This document shows, one piece after another, positions 8,751 through 17,640 of a stretch of 64,000 nucleotides of DNA (position 1 is its first letter; each line of letters opens with the position of its first letter). The notes beneath the pieces were generated by a model. That model was not told the origin of the DNA. It did no database searches and saw only the letters and a program-made list of their open reading frames with translations. Made by a program: the position numbers and the translations under genes. This DNA is from Enterococcus nangangensis (lineage in GTDB: Bacteria; Bacillota; Bacilli; Lactobacillales; Enterococcaceae): assembly GCF_005405245.1 (NCBI RefSeq), contig NZ_BJDR01000002.1, positions 1 to 64,000 of the forward strand, given 5' to 3'.

Positions 8751-11700
8751 GTTGGTACCCTCCTTGTTGAGCGTAGCGCAAGCGACTCTGGCCATTGCCG
8801 TTTTCAAGCACTTGTAGTTGCGCTGGAATATTTTCTTGTAACTCTTTAACGTGGGAAATAATCCCGATTAACCGGCCTTGGCCTTCAATAGTTTCTAAAG
8901 AAGTAATCGCCATCTGGAGGGCATCTTCGTCTAAAGAACCGAAGCCCTCATCAATTAAAAGGAGCTGAATCTGAATGCCCCCCGTTTGATTTTGAATCAT
9001 TTCGCCTAAGCCTAAAGCCAAAGCTAAGGCACAAAGGAAGCTCTCACCGCCAGACAGGGTTTGCACGCGGCGGTTTGCTCCAATGTAATCGTCATAAATA
9101 TCTAATTCTAAGCCAGAAGTTTTCTTATAACTCCCCTGCTCTTCCCGTAAAGATAACTGGTAACGCCCACCAGATAAAAATTGCAACCGCTGATTGGCTA
9201 AGGCTAACACTTGGATAAAGCTTTGCCGTAAAACGTAACGCTCTAGGCTGACCTTATACGGTCCATCGCCATTGGCTACTTCTACTAATTGCGCCAACTC
9301 TTTTAGCTGTGTCAATTGAGCTTCGTGGGTAGCGGCAAGTTGCGTTAGTTTTTTAGTCAGCTGTGTCACTTGATCTAAATCAGCCTTTTGGTGATAGTAT
9401 TCTTCTTCGCATAGTTGAGCGTTTTGCGCAGCGTTTGCCACCTGTTCCTGAAGTCGCGGCACATCCAATACAGTGGTGGTAATTTGTTGAGCGAGTTTGG
9501 TACATTGACTCGTTAAATTTTGACGTTCCTGCTGATAATCAAAGACTTCTTTTTCTAAAATTGGCAGTTGCTGAAGGTCTTTTTGCCAATTTACAAAGTC
9601 CGTAGCGGTCAGTTCCTGTTGCGTTAATTGTGCTTGAAATTGTTGATGGGTGGCGGCCACTTTCGTTTGTTGTTGCGTGTAACTATTGGCTAAAGCTTGC
9701 CGTTGGCCGGTTAACGTTAAGCTTTGTGCTTGCAGTTGGACTTGTTGAGTTTGTAGTTTTTCAGCTTGGTTGGTTAAATCTTGCAATTTTGTTTGCTGCG
9801 TTGTTAAAACGGTGGCCAAGTCAGCTTCCCCTAAATAATCTGGCAGTAAGATTTTACTCAGTTGGTCGCATTTAGCAGCCAAGGCGACTTGACTTTGTTG
9901 TAACGCTTGGTATTCCAGCGTCAGTTGTTCTTTAGCGGCCACGGCCTGCGTTAACAACTGCTGTTGCTGGTTCATTTTTTGACGTAACTTTTCAGCAGTA
10001 CTTTGGCTAGCAGCAAATTTTTCTTGGGCTTGTTTCAATTCAACTTGTGCATCAGCTAAGACTTGTGGCGTTGAAAAATCAGCGGCGGTTTGTGCCGTGA
10101 CTAATTTTGCTTGCAGTTGTTCTTTTAAAGTCGCTTGTAAGTTTTGGTTAGCGATGATTTTTTCCTGCAAGGTTGCCTTATTTTCTTGCGCTTGTTGGGC
10201 GGAAGCTTCAGCCACTTCTTTGGCTGTTTGCGCCGCTTGGTAATCAGCTTCCACAACTTCATGAGGCTGAGGATGTTCTAAACTACCGCATAAGGGGCAC
10301 GGTTGCCCCGGCGCTAAATAACTAGCCAAATGGGCGATTTCTTGTTGCAACCAACTTTGGGTAGTCGTCTCCACTTGAGCCTGTGCTTGGGCTAACCTGG
10401 ATTCGGCTGCCGCTAACTGTTGGGTGAAGTCTTGCAGCGTTGTTGCCACTTCCGTCAGTTGTTCCTGCAACGCTTGGGCTTGACGGTAATTTTCTTGGCG
10501 AATTTGCAACGCTTGGCCTTTTTGGTGCAACAGTTCTTGCTCTTGTAAAAAGTATGCTTCTCCCTGTTGTTGACGGGCGAGCTCTTTTAGTTCAGTCGTC
10601 AATTGGTTAATCGTCGTAGCCTGCTGTTCCTGTTGCGTTGTTGACTTATTTATTGCTGTCTCACACTGTGTTAGCTGTTGTTGTAAATCTTGATATTCTT
10701 GGTAGTCTGGTAAAAATTGTTGTAAGTGTGCAACTTCTGTGCTTAATTTTTCTTTTAAGGGCGCTTGTTGAGCCAGTGTGGCACTTTTCTGTGCTAAGGC
10801 TGCTTGTTGCACGGTTAACTGCTCTTGTTCTTCAACTAATTCCTTTTGACGCTTGAGAATTGCCTCTTCATCAGCCAGTGCTTGCTGCCAAATTTCGTAG
10901 GCGGGTAACAATTGCTGAACTTTTTTTAGTTGACTTATTTGATTTTCTTTTGCCGCCATGACTGACGCTTTAGCTAATAAAGTTGCTTGTTGCTGTTTTA
11001 AGGCAGTGAATTCATCCCGTTTAGCTTGCTGGGCTTCAGCAGCAGCGAGAGCTTGCTGCGCTTGGGTTACTGTTTCTTTAGCCACTGTCCACTGGTCCTG
11101 AGCTAGCTTAACGTCTGCCGCCATCGTCGTTTTTTTTGCGGTTAAAACGGCGAGGTTTTCTTCTTCAGGTGTTAAAGGAAACGGAACTTGTTGCCATAAG
11201 ACTTTTTCTTGTAACACCAAGTCCTGTTGTTTTTTATTGGCTTGTGCTAATTGTTCTTTTAAATTTTGGGCCAAATGCAAATAAAAATTCGTTTGGAATA
11301 AACTGCGTAAGACTTCTTCTTTTTCATTGCTATCTGCCAATAAAAAGCGGCGAAATTCCCCTTGGGGTAGTAAAACAATTTGCACAAATTGCGCCAGTGT
11401 TAAGCCTAGGAGCTCTTCAATTTTATTTTGCACCTCATTGACCTTCGTCCATTGTTGACAAGGTTTTGCTCCTTGAAAAGCTGTCAGACTGACTTTGCCC
11501 CCTACTGTCCGGAATCCTTCACCCCGTTTTTTAGGCAACATTTGTTCCGGCGTGCGGATAATTTCGTACCGTTGCTCCCCCAGTTCAAAAGAAAAGGTCA
11601 CTTCGGTAATTTCCGCGGTGGCAAAAGTGGAGCGCATCTCTTTGCCTTTGCGCACATCACCACTGGTAAAGCCGTATAAAGCAAAGCACAAAGCATCAAA

Positions 11701-11829
11701 AAGTGTTGTTTTACCACTACCAGTCTTACCAGTAATTAAAAACAGTGGACTGTCTTCAAAATGGGTAAAGTCTAGGTGGGCCGTGGGGTACGGCCCAAAA
11801 TTTTTAAGATGAAGTTGTAAAGGACGCAT
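8731..11829 (-). CDS. sbcC: exonuclease SbcC (Rad50-like ATPase)
   Basis: ATPase subunit of the SbcCD nuclease, which opens hairpins and protein-blocked DNA ends. The N-terminus MRPLQLHLKNFGPY leads to the P-loop GKTGSGKTT near residue 35. Long glutamine- and alanine-rich coiled-coil arms flank the zinc-hook CPLCG near residue 510. The C-terminal lobe shows LSGGESFLCALALALGLG and the Walker B LLLIDEGFGSLDEDAL. The start codon directly abuts the sbcD stop (TAAATG), so the genes are coupled. 1032 residues is normal for the family. Confidence 0.94.
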   Translation of the reverse strand: MRPLQLHLKNFGPYPTAHLDFTHFEDSPLFLITGKTGSGKTTLFDALCFALYGFTSGDVRKGKEMRSTFATAEITEVTFSFELGEQRYEIIRTPEQMLPKKRGEGFRTVGGKVSLTAFQGAKPCQQWTKVNEVQNKIEELLGLTLAQFVQIVLLPQGEFRRFLLADSNEKEEVLRSLFQTNFYLHLAQNLKEQLAQANKKQQDLVLQEKVLWQQVPFPLTPEEENLAVLTAKKTTMAADVKLAQDQWTVAKETVTQAQQALAAAEAQQAKRDEFTALKQQQATLLAKASVMAAKENQISQLKKVQQLLPAYEIWQQALADEEAILKRQKELVEEQEQLTVQQAALAQKSATLAQQAPLKEKLSTEVAHLQQFLPDYQEYQDLQQQLTQCETAINKSTTQQEQQATTINQLTTELKELARQQQGEAYFLQEQELLHQKGQALQIRQENYRQAQALQEQLTEVATTLQDFTQQLAAAESRLAQAQAQVETTTQSWLQQEIAHLASYLAPGQPCPLCGSLEHPQPHEVVEADYQAAQTAKEVAEASAQQAQENKATLQEKIIANQNLQATLKEQLQAKLVTAQTAADFSTPQVLADAQVELKQAQEKFAASQSTAEKLRQKMNQQQQLLTQAVAAKEQLTLEYQALQQSQVALAAKCDQLSKILLPDYLGEADLATVLTTQQTKLQDLTNQAEKLQTQQVQLQAQSLTLTGQRQALANSYTQQQTKVAATHQQFQAQLTQQELTATDFVNWQKDLQQLPILEKEVFDYQQERQNLTSQCTKLAQQITTTVLDVPRLQEQVANAAQNAQLCEEEYYHQKADLDQVTQLTKKLTQLAATHEAQLTQLKELAQLVEVANGDGPYKVSLERYVLRQSFIQVLALANQRLQFLSGGRYQLSLREEQGSYKKTSGLELDIYDDYIGANRRVQTLSGGESFLCALALALGLGEMIQNQTGGIQIQLLLIDEGFGSLDEDALQMAITSLETIEGQGRLIGIISHVKELQENIPAQLQVLENGNGQSRLRYAQQGGYQHEVEYS

Positions 11830-12948
11830 TTACTTTTCCTCCAACTGACTAGTGGCTTTTTGTAAAATCATTTCTTGCTGCGGGGTCATTTTTTCGGTGG
11901 TTACTTGTTGAAAATACTCTGCAAAAACTCCCAGGGGATTGCCTTGAATAAAATGCGTCTGGACTTGCGGCAAATGTTGTCCACTGGCCTGTCGGCGCTC
12001 AATTTTTAACAGCCGCGGATAAATTTTCCGCAATTCCGTCATGACATTAGGAATCACTTTCGTATCCGTTAAACAAATTCCCACAAAATCCTCTTGATGC
12101 TGCAAATATTCCTGATTAAAGCGTAAATCATCAAAGCTTGCCGTCAGCTCCACCACCGGATGCAAAGGTTCTATCGGCACAAATTCGCAAGTCACGCCGG
12201 CAGCTGTCACGTCCACAAGCACCACGCCTTTTTGCTGGTTTGTTTCGGATAAGGAAAAAGGCAACAATGAGCCACTGTAGCGAATGCGGGGGTGTTGTAA
12301 CGCTTGAGGATTATGTAAATGACCCAGGGCCACGTAATCAAAAATTTCCAGCTGATCCACGGGAATAGCCTGTAAGCCTCCCACTTGGACTTTTGTTTCT
12401 GAATCGCTAGTACTAGCACCGGCGGCAAAAAAATGACTTACGAGGACATGTTTTTTTTGCGGATTAAAACTTGCTTGCATTTTTTCCGCAAGGAGGGCAA
12501 AAGCAGCTGCTAAATCAGGTAGCTTAGCTTCAGGAAAAAGCTGTTGCACTTGAAAAATTTCAAAATAGGGCAATAAATAAAACTGCACTTCTGGATATTC
12601 AAGAGGTGTTAGACTTTCAGCAATCGTCGTGGATAAGAAAAAGTTGTGGTTTTGATACCACGGAGCACCGCTACCTAAGCGGGCAGCCGAATCATGATTA
12701 CCAGAAATCCCTAAGATAGGCAGTTCATCTGTTAAATTTAACATTTGCAACTGCTGGTTCAACATGACGACACTCTCACTAGCCGGCAAACTACGGTCGT
12801 ATAAATCCCCAGCCAAGACTATTGCGTCGACTTTTTCAGCTTGAGCAATCGCCCGTAAAGAAGCAAAAGCCGCCGCTTGTTCTTCAGCTAAAGAAAAACC
12901 GTGCAGTCGTTTGCCAATATGCCAATCTGCTGTATGTAAAAAACGCAT
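11830..12948 (-). CDS. sbcD: exonuclease SbcD (Mre11-like nuclease)
   Basis: Metallophosphoesterase subunit of SbcCD, 372 residues. Metal-binding motifs appear in order: HTADWHIGK (residues 5-13), AGDLYDR, GNHDS and LGHLHNPQ. It is the first gene of the sbcD-sbcC-SNF2 operon, with AAGGAGG before the ATG at 12948. The C-terminal part is the capping domain that contacts SbcC. Confidence 0.94.
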   Translation of the reverse strand: MRFLHTADWHIGKRLHGFSLAEEQAAAFASLRAIAQAEKVDAIVLAGDLYDRSLPASESVVMLNQQLQMLNLTDELPILGISGNHDSAARLGSGAPWYQNHNFFLSTTIAESLTPLEYPEVQFYLLPYFEIFQVQQLFPEAKLPDLAAAFALLAEKMQASFNPQKKHVLVSHFFAAGASTSDSETKVQVGGLQAIPVDQLEIFDYVALGHLHNPQALQHPRIRYSGSLLPFSLSETNQQKGVVLVDVTAAGVTCEFVPIEPLHPVVELTASFDDLRFNQEYLQHQEDFVGICLTDTKVIPNVMTELRKIYPRLLKIERRQASGQHLPQVQTHFIQGNPLGVFAEYFQQVTTEKMTPQQEMILQKATSQLEEK

Positions 12949-13030
12949 CGCCGCTACCTCCTTCGTATGACCTTCCCTCCATTATAACAAATTTTCAGGA
13001 AAAATGAGCAAACCTTTTCCCTCCGAAAAA

Positions 13031-13066
13031 CAAAAAAATCCTTGAAACCAGCATGGATTTCAAGGA
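13031..13066 (-). terminator. terminator after plsC
   Basis: CTTGAAA and TTTCAAG form a stem extended by flanking pairs; on the minus strand it is followed by a run of seven Ts. Confidence 0.82.
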
Positions 13067-13076
13067 GTAACGCCAA

Positions 13077-13709
13077 CTATTTTTCCTTTTTAGGCGTGGG
13101 AATATATTTGTAGTTAGGATTGGTTAAATAGTCCAATTGTTTAAAGGCCACATTCATCCGCTCTTCCACGACTTTAATCCCCTCTTTATCCAACTTTTTA
13201 ATATCGCTGATATCAATGGGATCGCCGAAACGCACGGTTACCTTTTGCCGCTTAAATAAGTCCTTCAACGTGGTAGGTCCTTGATAAACAGCGGGTACAA
13301 TCCGCACCTTAGCCATCTTAGCAATCACCGCCACCCCGCCTTTTAAATCTTCCGAGTGCCGCGTACCAGACGGGAACATGATTAAAGACATCTCAGTGGT
13401 TTTTAAATATTTCACCGGCGTTTTAATCGCGGAAGGTCCCGGATTATCCCGTTTAACAGGAAATGCATGAGCATGAACTAAAATAAAACGTAAAATTGGA
13501 TTTTTAAACAATTCTTCTTTAGCCATAAAAGTAAATTCTTTCGGCCGAGCCCCAATCGCTAAGTGAATCGGATCCCAAAAAGTCCGATGGGGGGCAACTA
13601 AAATATAATTTTCAGCAGTAGGCAATTTGTCTTTATCTAAATATGTCGCCGGGCCATTAATGATGAATAAGACAATCCGCGCAACATAGCGAATAAAACG
13701 ATAGAACAT
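13077..13709 (-). CDS. plsC: 1-acyl-sn-glycerol-3-phosphate acyltransferase
   Basis: Membrane-associated acyltransferase that converts lysophosphatidic acid to phosphatidic acid. The HX4D motif is seen as HRTFWD, and the second block as FPSGTRH (family FPEGTRS). A hydrophobic N-terminus (FYRFIRYVARIVLFII) anchors it to the membrane. 210 residues suits PlsC. It stands alone between its own terminator and a divergent trmN6. Confidence 0.88.
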   Translation of the reverse strand: MFYRFIRYVARIVLFIINGPATYLDKDKLPTAENYILVAPHRTFWDPIHLAIGARPKEFTFMAKEELFKNPILRFILVHAHAFPVKRDNPGPSAIKTPVKYLKTTEMSLIMFPSGTRHSEDLKGGVAVIAKMAKVRIVPAVYQGPTTLKDLFKRQKVTVRFGDPIDISDIKKLDKEGIKVVEERMNVAFKQLDYLTNPNYKYIPTPKKEK

Positions 13710-13799
13710 AACATTCTCCTTTCACTAGAAACGATACACTAGAAGTATTATAATACAGAAACAAGCGAAAAAATAGCAAAAGATTTCAGGAGGTTCCCC

Positions 13800-14540
13800 A
13801 TGAATTTACGCGATGACGAACGTTTAGACGCTCTTTATGCCAATGATATTCAAATTATTCAAAGTCCCAGCGTCTTTTCCTTTTCCCTTGATGCTGTCCT
13901 TTTAGCCAACTTTCCCCGCATTCCTAAACGTGGCACCGTAGTCGACCTTTGTGCTGGTAACGGAGCGGTGGGCTTATTCATCGCAAAAAAAACAACGGCT
14001 AAGATTCACCAAATTGAAATTCAAGAACGCCTAGCCGATATGGGGCAACGCTCCATTACCTTAAATCAGTTAGCAGACCAAGTCACTATGCACCACTTAG
14101 ACTTAAAAGAAACTTTTTCTCTTTTGCCTAAAGAAAGCTGCGATTTGGTTCTTTGTAATCCCCCTTATTTTAAAAGTGCCCCCCTTCATAAAACGAATCC
14201 CAATGAACACCTGGCATTAGCGCGCCATGAAATCACCACGAATTTACAAGAGGTCGTAACGTGTGCCAGTCAACTTTTAAAAATGAAAGGCCACTTCGCC
14301 CTCGTTCACCGGCCGGAACGCTTACTAGATATCTTAGCTGCGTTAAAAACCGCCCGACTCGCTCCCAAACGAATTCAATTTGTCTATCCTAAAGCGGAAA
14401 AAGACGCCAACATTTTACTAGTGGAAGCCATTAAAGACGGCAAAGAAGACGGCTTAAAAATTTTGCCCCCCCTCGTGGTTTATGATGAGCATGATCAGTA
14501 TCAACCGGCGATTAAGGAGCTATTATATGGCCAGCCCTAA
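13800..14540 (+). CDS. trmN6: tRNA1(Val) adenine-37 N6-methyltransferase
   Basis: Rossmann-fold SAM methyltransferase of the TrmN6/YfiC family, 246 residues. The SAM site lies around [13 protein letters not shown] and the N6-adenine motif is NPPYF. AGGAGG precedes the ATG. Its last 14 bases overlap the GIY-YIG gene, a pairing common in Firmicutes. The exact tRNA target is inferred from the family. Confidence 0.85.
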   Translation: MNLRDDERLDALYANDIQIIQSPSVFSFSLDAVLLANFPRIPKRGTVVDLCAGNGAVGLFIAKKTTAKIHQIEIQERLADMGQRSITLNQLADQVTMHHLDLKETFSLLPKESCDLVLCNPPYFKSAPLHKTNPNEHLALARHEITTNLQEVVTCASQLLKMKGHFALVHRPERLLDILAALKTARLAPKRIQFVYPKAEKDANILLVEAIKDGKEDGLKILPPLVVYDEHDQYQPAIKELLYGQP

Positions 14541-14805
14541 AGAATACTATTTTTACGTCTTGCGCTGTTGCGATGATACTCTTTATGGCGGTTTCACCAC
14601 TGATTTAGCCAAACGCTTGGCCACCCATAATGCCGGTAAAGGTGCCAAGTACACCAAAATGCGCCGGCCCGTCACCATGATTCACGCCGAAAGCTTTCCC
14701 GATAAAAGTAGCGCCCTAAAAGCCGAGTACGCTTTTAAACACCAAACACGTGCTAAAAAAATTGCGTATTTAAAAAGCCATCAAAAAGAGAATTGCTGTC
14801 CATAA
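14527..14805 (+). CDS. GIY-YIG nuclease superfamily protein (UPF0213/YazA-like)
   Basis: Small protein of 92 residues with a single GIY-YIG fold: [17 protein letters not shown] at the start holds the paired strands (YVL and LYGG), followed by the conserved [15 protein letters not shown] and a late glutamate (KAEYAFK). The start at 14527 has AAGGAG upstream; the open frame back to 14482 has no site. It is coupled to trmN6. The function of this UPF0213 group is not known; nucleic-acid cleavage is only inferred from the fold. Confidence 0.85.
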   Translation: MASPKEYYFYVLRCCDDTLYGGFTTDLAKRLATHNAGKGAKYTKMRRPVTMIHAESFPDKSSALKAEYAFKHQTRAKKIAYLKSHQKENCCP

Positions 14806-14810
14806 TAAAA

Positions 14811-14860
14811 AACAGCCTCACCAACAAAGCAAAAACGTTGCTCTTGTTAGTGAGGCTGTT
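14811..14860. terminator. bidirectional terminator between the GIY-YIG and uspA genes
   Basis: AACAGCCTCAC pairs with GTGAGGCTGTT, extended by AACAA/TTGTT. T-rich sequence follows on the plus side and A-rich sequence precedes it. Confidence 0.88.
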
Positions 14861-14881
14861 ATTTTTATTTTTTTAATCGGC

Positions 14882-15346
14882 TTAATGAGTTGGTCGTGTC
14901 TTATTGTCCAAGTGGGTTTTCACAACTAAGACGTCTACCGTGGTGTGGCGAATGACATAAGCCGTAGTGGAGCCAACAAAAAGACGTGTTAAGGAGTTGG
15001 TTCCGCTAGCCCCCATAAAAATTGCGTCCACTTTTTCTTCTTTGACCTCTTCAATAATTGCGTTTTTAGGATTGCCAATCACGGAACGTGTCTTAAAGCG
15101 AATGTTATCTTTGCGGGCATCTTTGGCGTAATCCGCTAAGAATTGATCGGATTGTTCCACAAAGTTGTCGACGTCAGTTTGAAAGTCCACATCATGAAAA
15201 GAAAAACCCGTCGTATCCACCGCAGACAAAATAACTAGTTCCGCCCCATTTTCAATGGCGTAATTTTTGGCTTTTTGGTAAGCTAAATCCGCTAAAATGG
15301 AACCATCTACGGGCACTAAAATCTTTTGGTACTTATTGTCATACAT
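14882..15346 (-). CDS. universal stress protein UspA family
   Basis: Single-domain Usp protein of 154 residues with an ATP-binding signature G-2x-G-9x-G-S/T seen as GASG...GST near residues 115-130. The N-terminal strand KILVPVDGS is typical. AGGAGG precedes the ATG. It is monocistronic. Usp proteins bind nucleotides and are induced by stress; the specific role is unknown. Confidence 0.88.
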   Translation of the reverse strand: MYDNKYQKILVPVDGSILADLAYQKAKNYAIENGAELVILSAVDTTGFSFHDVDFQTDVDNFVEQSDQFLADYAKDARKDNIRFKTRSVIGNPKNAIIEEVKEEKVDAIFMGASGTNSLTRLFVGSTTAYVIRHTTVDVLVVKTHLDNKTRPTH

Positions 15347-15432
15347 CGTAACCCCTCCTCTTTCCCTTAACTTTACACCTAAATAATTTTCTTGAAAAGC
15401 AATTGCCGTTTGCCACTAAGAAAAATAACAAT

Positions 15433-15840
15433 TTATGTCTGTTTAAAATAAGCGCTAATTTTCTCAGCTGCTTCTTCAGGCACTAAATTAATTTTTCTAA
15501 GCTCAGAAACCATTACCCATTGCGGCGTGTAGCGATTATTCGGCGACTGTTTTTCCTGTTCTTCACCATGAATGGTGGGGGTCACAGAACTTGTCACCTG
15601 TGCTAAAAAGTAATATTGCACTTCTTTTGCGTTCACTTTAAAAAGCAAGTGCAGTTGTTCTTCTTTCAAAGACAGCGCTAGCTCTTCCTCAATTTCTCGC
15701 ACCGCGGTGGCTAAAGGTGTTTCCCCATTTTCAGCACCGCCACCTGGAACCACCCAATAATTTCGGTTCTCTTTTACGCGCTGGATAAGTAAAATTTTTT
15801 CTGTTGCTGCGTGATAAAGGACTGCTCTGCTGCGCATCAT
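15433..15840 (-). CDS. Nudix hydrolase
   Basis: Nudix-fold pyrophosphatase of about 135 residues. The Nudix box is GGAENGETPLATAVREIEEE, with the last glycine of the consensus replaced by alanine (EELAL). The open frame runs far upstream through the uxaE terminator, but only the tandem ATGs at 15840 and 15837 follow a GGTGG site, so the gene starts there. Substrate unknown: the domain acts on many nucleoside-diphosphate derivatives. Confidence 0.85.
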   Translation of the reverse strand: MMRSRAVLYHAATEKILLIQRVKENRNYWVVPGGGAENGETPLATAVREIEEELALSLKEEQLHLLFKVNAKEVQYYFLAQVTSSVTPTIHGEEQEKQSPNNRYTPQWVMVSELRKINLVPEEAAEKISAYFKQT

Positions 15841-15881
15841 CTCGCCACCTTTTTTCTTTTTATGATACAACAACCCATACA

Positions 15882-15921
15882 AAAAAGCCGCCAATACCCC
15901 TTTAAAGAGTACTGGCGACTT
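15882..15921 (-). terminator. terminator after uxaE
   Basis: A stem built on CGCCA/TGGCG, extended by TAC/GTA pairs, with a T-run on the minus strand. It lies just downstream of the uxaE stop and upstream of the Nudix gene. Confidence 0.78.
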
Positions 15922-15928
15922 TTTAACT

Positions 15929-17494
15929 TTAAGCTTTTTTCGGATCAAAAGCGTATTTAGCAAGAACTTCGGCTTTGTCTTTGGCGCGACCTTGCAACAA
16001 GTCCAAGTGTTTAGCAATGTGTAAGTGTAACAAGTGGTCATACAAATCTTGATTGGCATATAAAATGGCAAAGAATTTATCGCGGAAGACATATTGATAG
16101 TTTTCTTTGACATTTAAAATCGAACCAAACATGGTGTGTAAAATTTGCCGTGAGTCATCGGCTAACAATAAATCAAAGACGTCAGCTACGTTGACATCGG
16201 CTGGCTTAACCGCTGTTTCTTGGGTCGCTTTGAATTCGTAGAAGCTCTTAACGTCTGCGATATTTTCATAGCTGTAACGATAAATTTCCCACAATAATCC
16301 CGGATCTTTCACGGCGATTACTTTTAAGGCTTCTAACCAGTTGGTGCCCGCCGTTTTTACATGCCATCCGTGGGCCTTAGAAACTTCCCCAATCACGGGA
16401 TAAACGGACAACTTATCACTACCAGAATGAATACTTAAGCGGTAGTTGAAATGTTCGGCAATCGCTTCATGGACAGCATATTCTTTTTCAAAGCGTGGCA
16501 ACTCACCAATGTAGTCAATCGCTTTTTGGAACTCACCATAAAATTTCGGTGCTAACGTTTCTGGGGTAACACCTAAGCGGTGTAATTCGTTAGCGACAAA
16601 GTAATGGTTCGCAGGCGTTGTGGGTACAATCGTTTCATCCATGGAAAGTTCAAAGTCCAAGTTGTACGGCACGACAAATTCGTCGTAAATTTTCTTGGCA
16701 AATTGCACAGCATCAAAGAAGATTAAAACGGATTGTTGTAAATCCTTTTCGGTCACGCTGACACTCACCCCGTGACCTAAGTCAAAAGTTTGCCCCACAT
16801 AGGTGTTGACGAAGTATTCTTTTAATTCAGGCGTTAATTGATTGAAACGCGCTGCTAGTTCTTCATCAGAAAGTTCCGCAATTTCATTGTGAATGACTTC
16901 TGAAGCATCTAACGTAATCATGGTGTATCCCGTTTGCACGGCGTAATCTACTTCATAAGGATGCTTCACGTGGTCGCCATCTGCGCCCCAGCCATCTTGA
17001 TAGCCTTCTTCAAAGACAGACCAGCTAGCATCTAATAAGACTTCAGTAAAAGTACGCCCAGTTAAAGTTAATTCGCGAATCGATTGTTGCGCCAAAACCG
17101 GTAAAACACCGCGGCCTTTAAATAATTGCAAATGAGCGTTCCCGGCATTGCCTAAACGGTCACCTAAACCAAAGCTATATTTATAACCTTGACGACTAAC
17201 GGGTAAGATCCAAGGGAAACGTGTAGCTAAAACTTTTTGATTGGCCGCGGAAAGTTTGGCCAAACCAAGCGCCTGATTGCCCTCCCCTAAGACTTCTTCC
17301 AATTGGAAGTCTTGAATTTTCAAACGATCTTCGTACACGACTAAAAATTTTTCAGCCGGTGTGCGGTATATAAAATAAACATTGTGACGCTCAACTTGAA
17401 GGGAAGGCAAATAAATCTCTTGCGGTAAGTTCGTCGGAGTCGTGGAACTTTCTAAAATCAAGTGAACAGCTGACAATAATTGGCTTAACATCAT
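15929..17494 (-). CDS. uxaE: tagaturonate epimerase UxaE
   Basis: Predicted epimerase interconverting D-tagaturonate and D-fructuronate, which joins galacturonate breakdown to the fructuronate-mannonate route. Family landmarks I recognise are GLGDRLGNAG near residue 75, WGADGDHVKHP near 165, the central SMDETIVPTTP, YRLSIHSGSDKLSVYP, HVKTAGTNWLEAL and RQILHTMFGSIL. Histidines in these blocks are likely metal ligands. 521 residues fits the family. It is monocistronic, without uxaC, uxuA or uxuB nearby; the other uronate genes lie at 19.9-24.8 and 37.8-41.2 kb. A perfect palindrome at 17517-17536 lies 22 bases upstream. Assignment is from recalled family motifs. Confidence 0.82.
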   Translation of the reverse strand: MMLSQLLSAVHLILESSTTPTNLPQEIYLPSLQVERHNVYFIYRTPAEKFLVVYEDRLKIQDFQLEEVLGEGNQALGLAKLSAANQKVLATRFPWILPVSRQGYKYSFGLGDRLGNAGNAHLQLFKGRGVLPVLAQQSIRELTLTGRTFTEVLLDASWSVFEEGYQDGWGADGDHVKHPYEVDYAVQTGYTMITLDASEVIHNEIAELSDEELAARFNQLTPELKEYFVNTYVGQTFDLGHGVSVSVTEKDLQQSVLIFFDAVQFAKKIYDEFVVPYNLDFELSMDETIVPTTPANHYFVANELHRLGVTPETLAPKFYGEFQKAIDYIGELPRFEKEYAVHEAIAEHFNYRLSIHSGSDKLSVYPVIGEVSKAHGWHVKTAGTNWLEALKVIAVKDPGLLWEIYRYSYENIADVKSFYEFKATQETAVKPADVNVADVFDLLLADDSRQILHTMFGSILNVKENYQYVFRDKFFAILYANQDLYDHLLHLHIAKHLDLLQGRAKDKAEVLAKYAFDPKKA

Positions 17495-17516
17495 ATTCGC
17501 TCCTTTAATTTGCGAT

Positions 17517-17536
17517 AAATGTTCACGTGAACATTT
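17517..17536. promoter_or_regulatory. perfect 20-base palindrome upstream of uxaE (operator candidate)
   Basis: AAATGTTCACGTGAACATTT equals its own reverse complement over 20 bases with a central CG, the geometry of LacI- or GntR-type operators. It lies 22 bases before the uxaE start, where a bound repressor would block transcription. No regulator gene is adjacent. Confidence 0.6.
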
Positions 17537-17603
17537 TCTTGTAAAAAAAATAATTTCTCTTTCCTACACAATTAGTGTAACGCTTTCTTTATGGAAGTGC
17601 AAG

Positions 17604-17635
17604 AAAAAGAGTCCCACTTTTTTCGTGAGACTCAT
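17604..17635 (-). terminator. terminator after mntH
   Basis: GAGTCCCAC pairs with GTGAGACTC (one mismatch) around a seven-base loop, followed on the minus strand by a T-rich run. Confidence 0.82.
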
Positions 17636-17640
17636 TACTT

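Noticed and set aside
9100-11300. Apparent glutamine-codon repeats in sbcC
   Set aside because: These are the Gln/Ala-rich coiled-coil arms of the protein, not a DNA repeat array.
15841-16113. N-terminal extension of the Nudix frame to 226 residues
   Set aside because: The extension runs through the uxaE terminator and coding region; the ribosome site supports the start at 15840 or 15837.
17565-17585. cre-like GAAAGCGTTACA upstream of uxaE
   Set aside because: Fits only if one base is deleted from the spacer; too weak to list.
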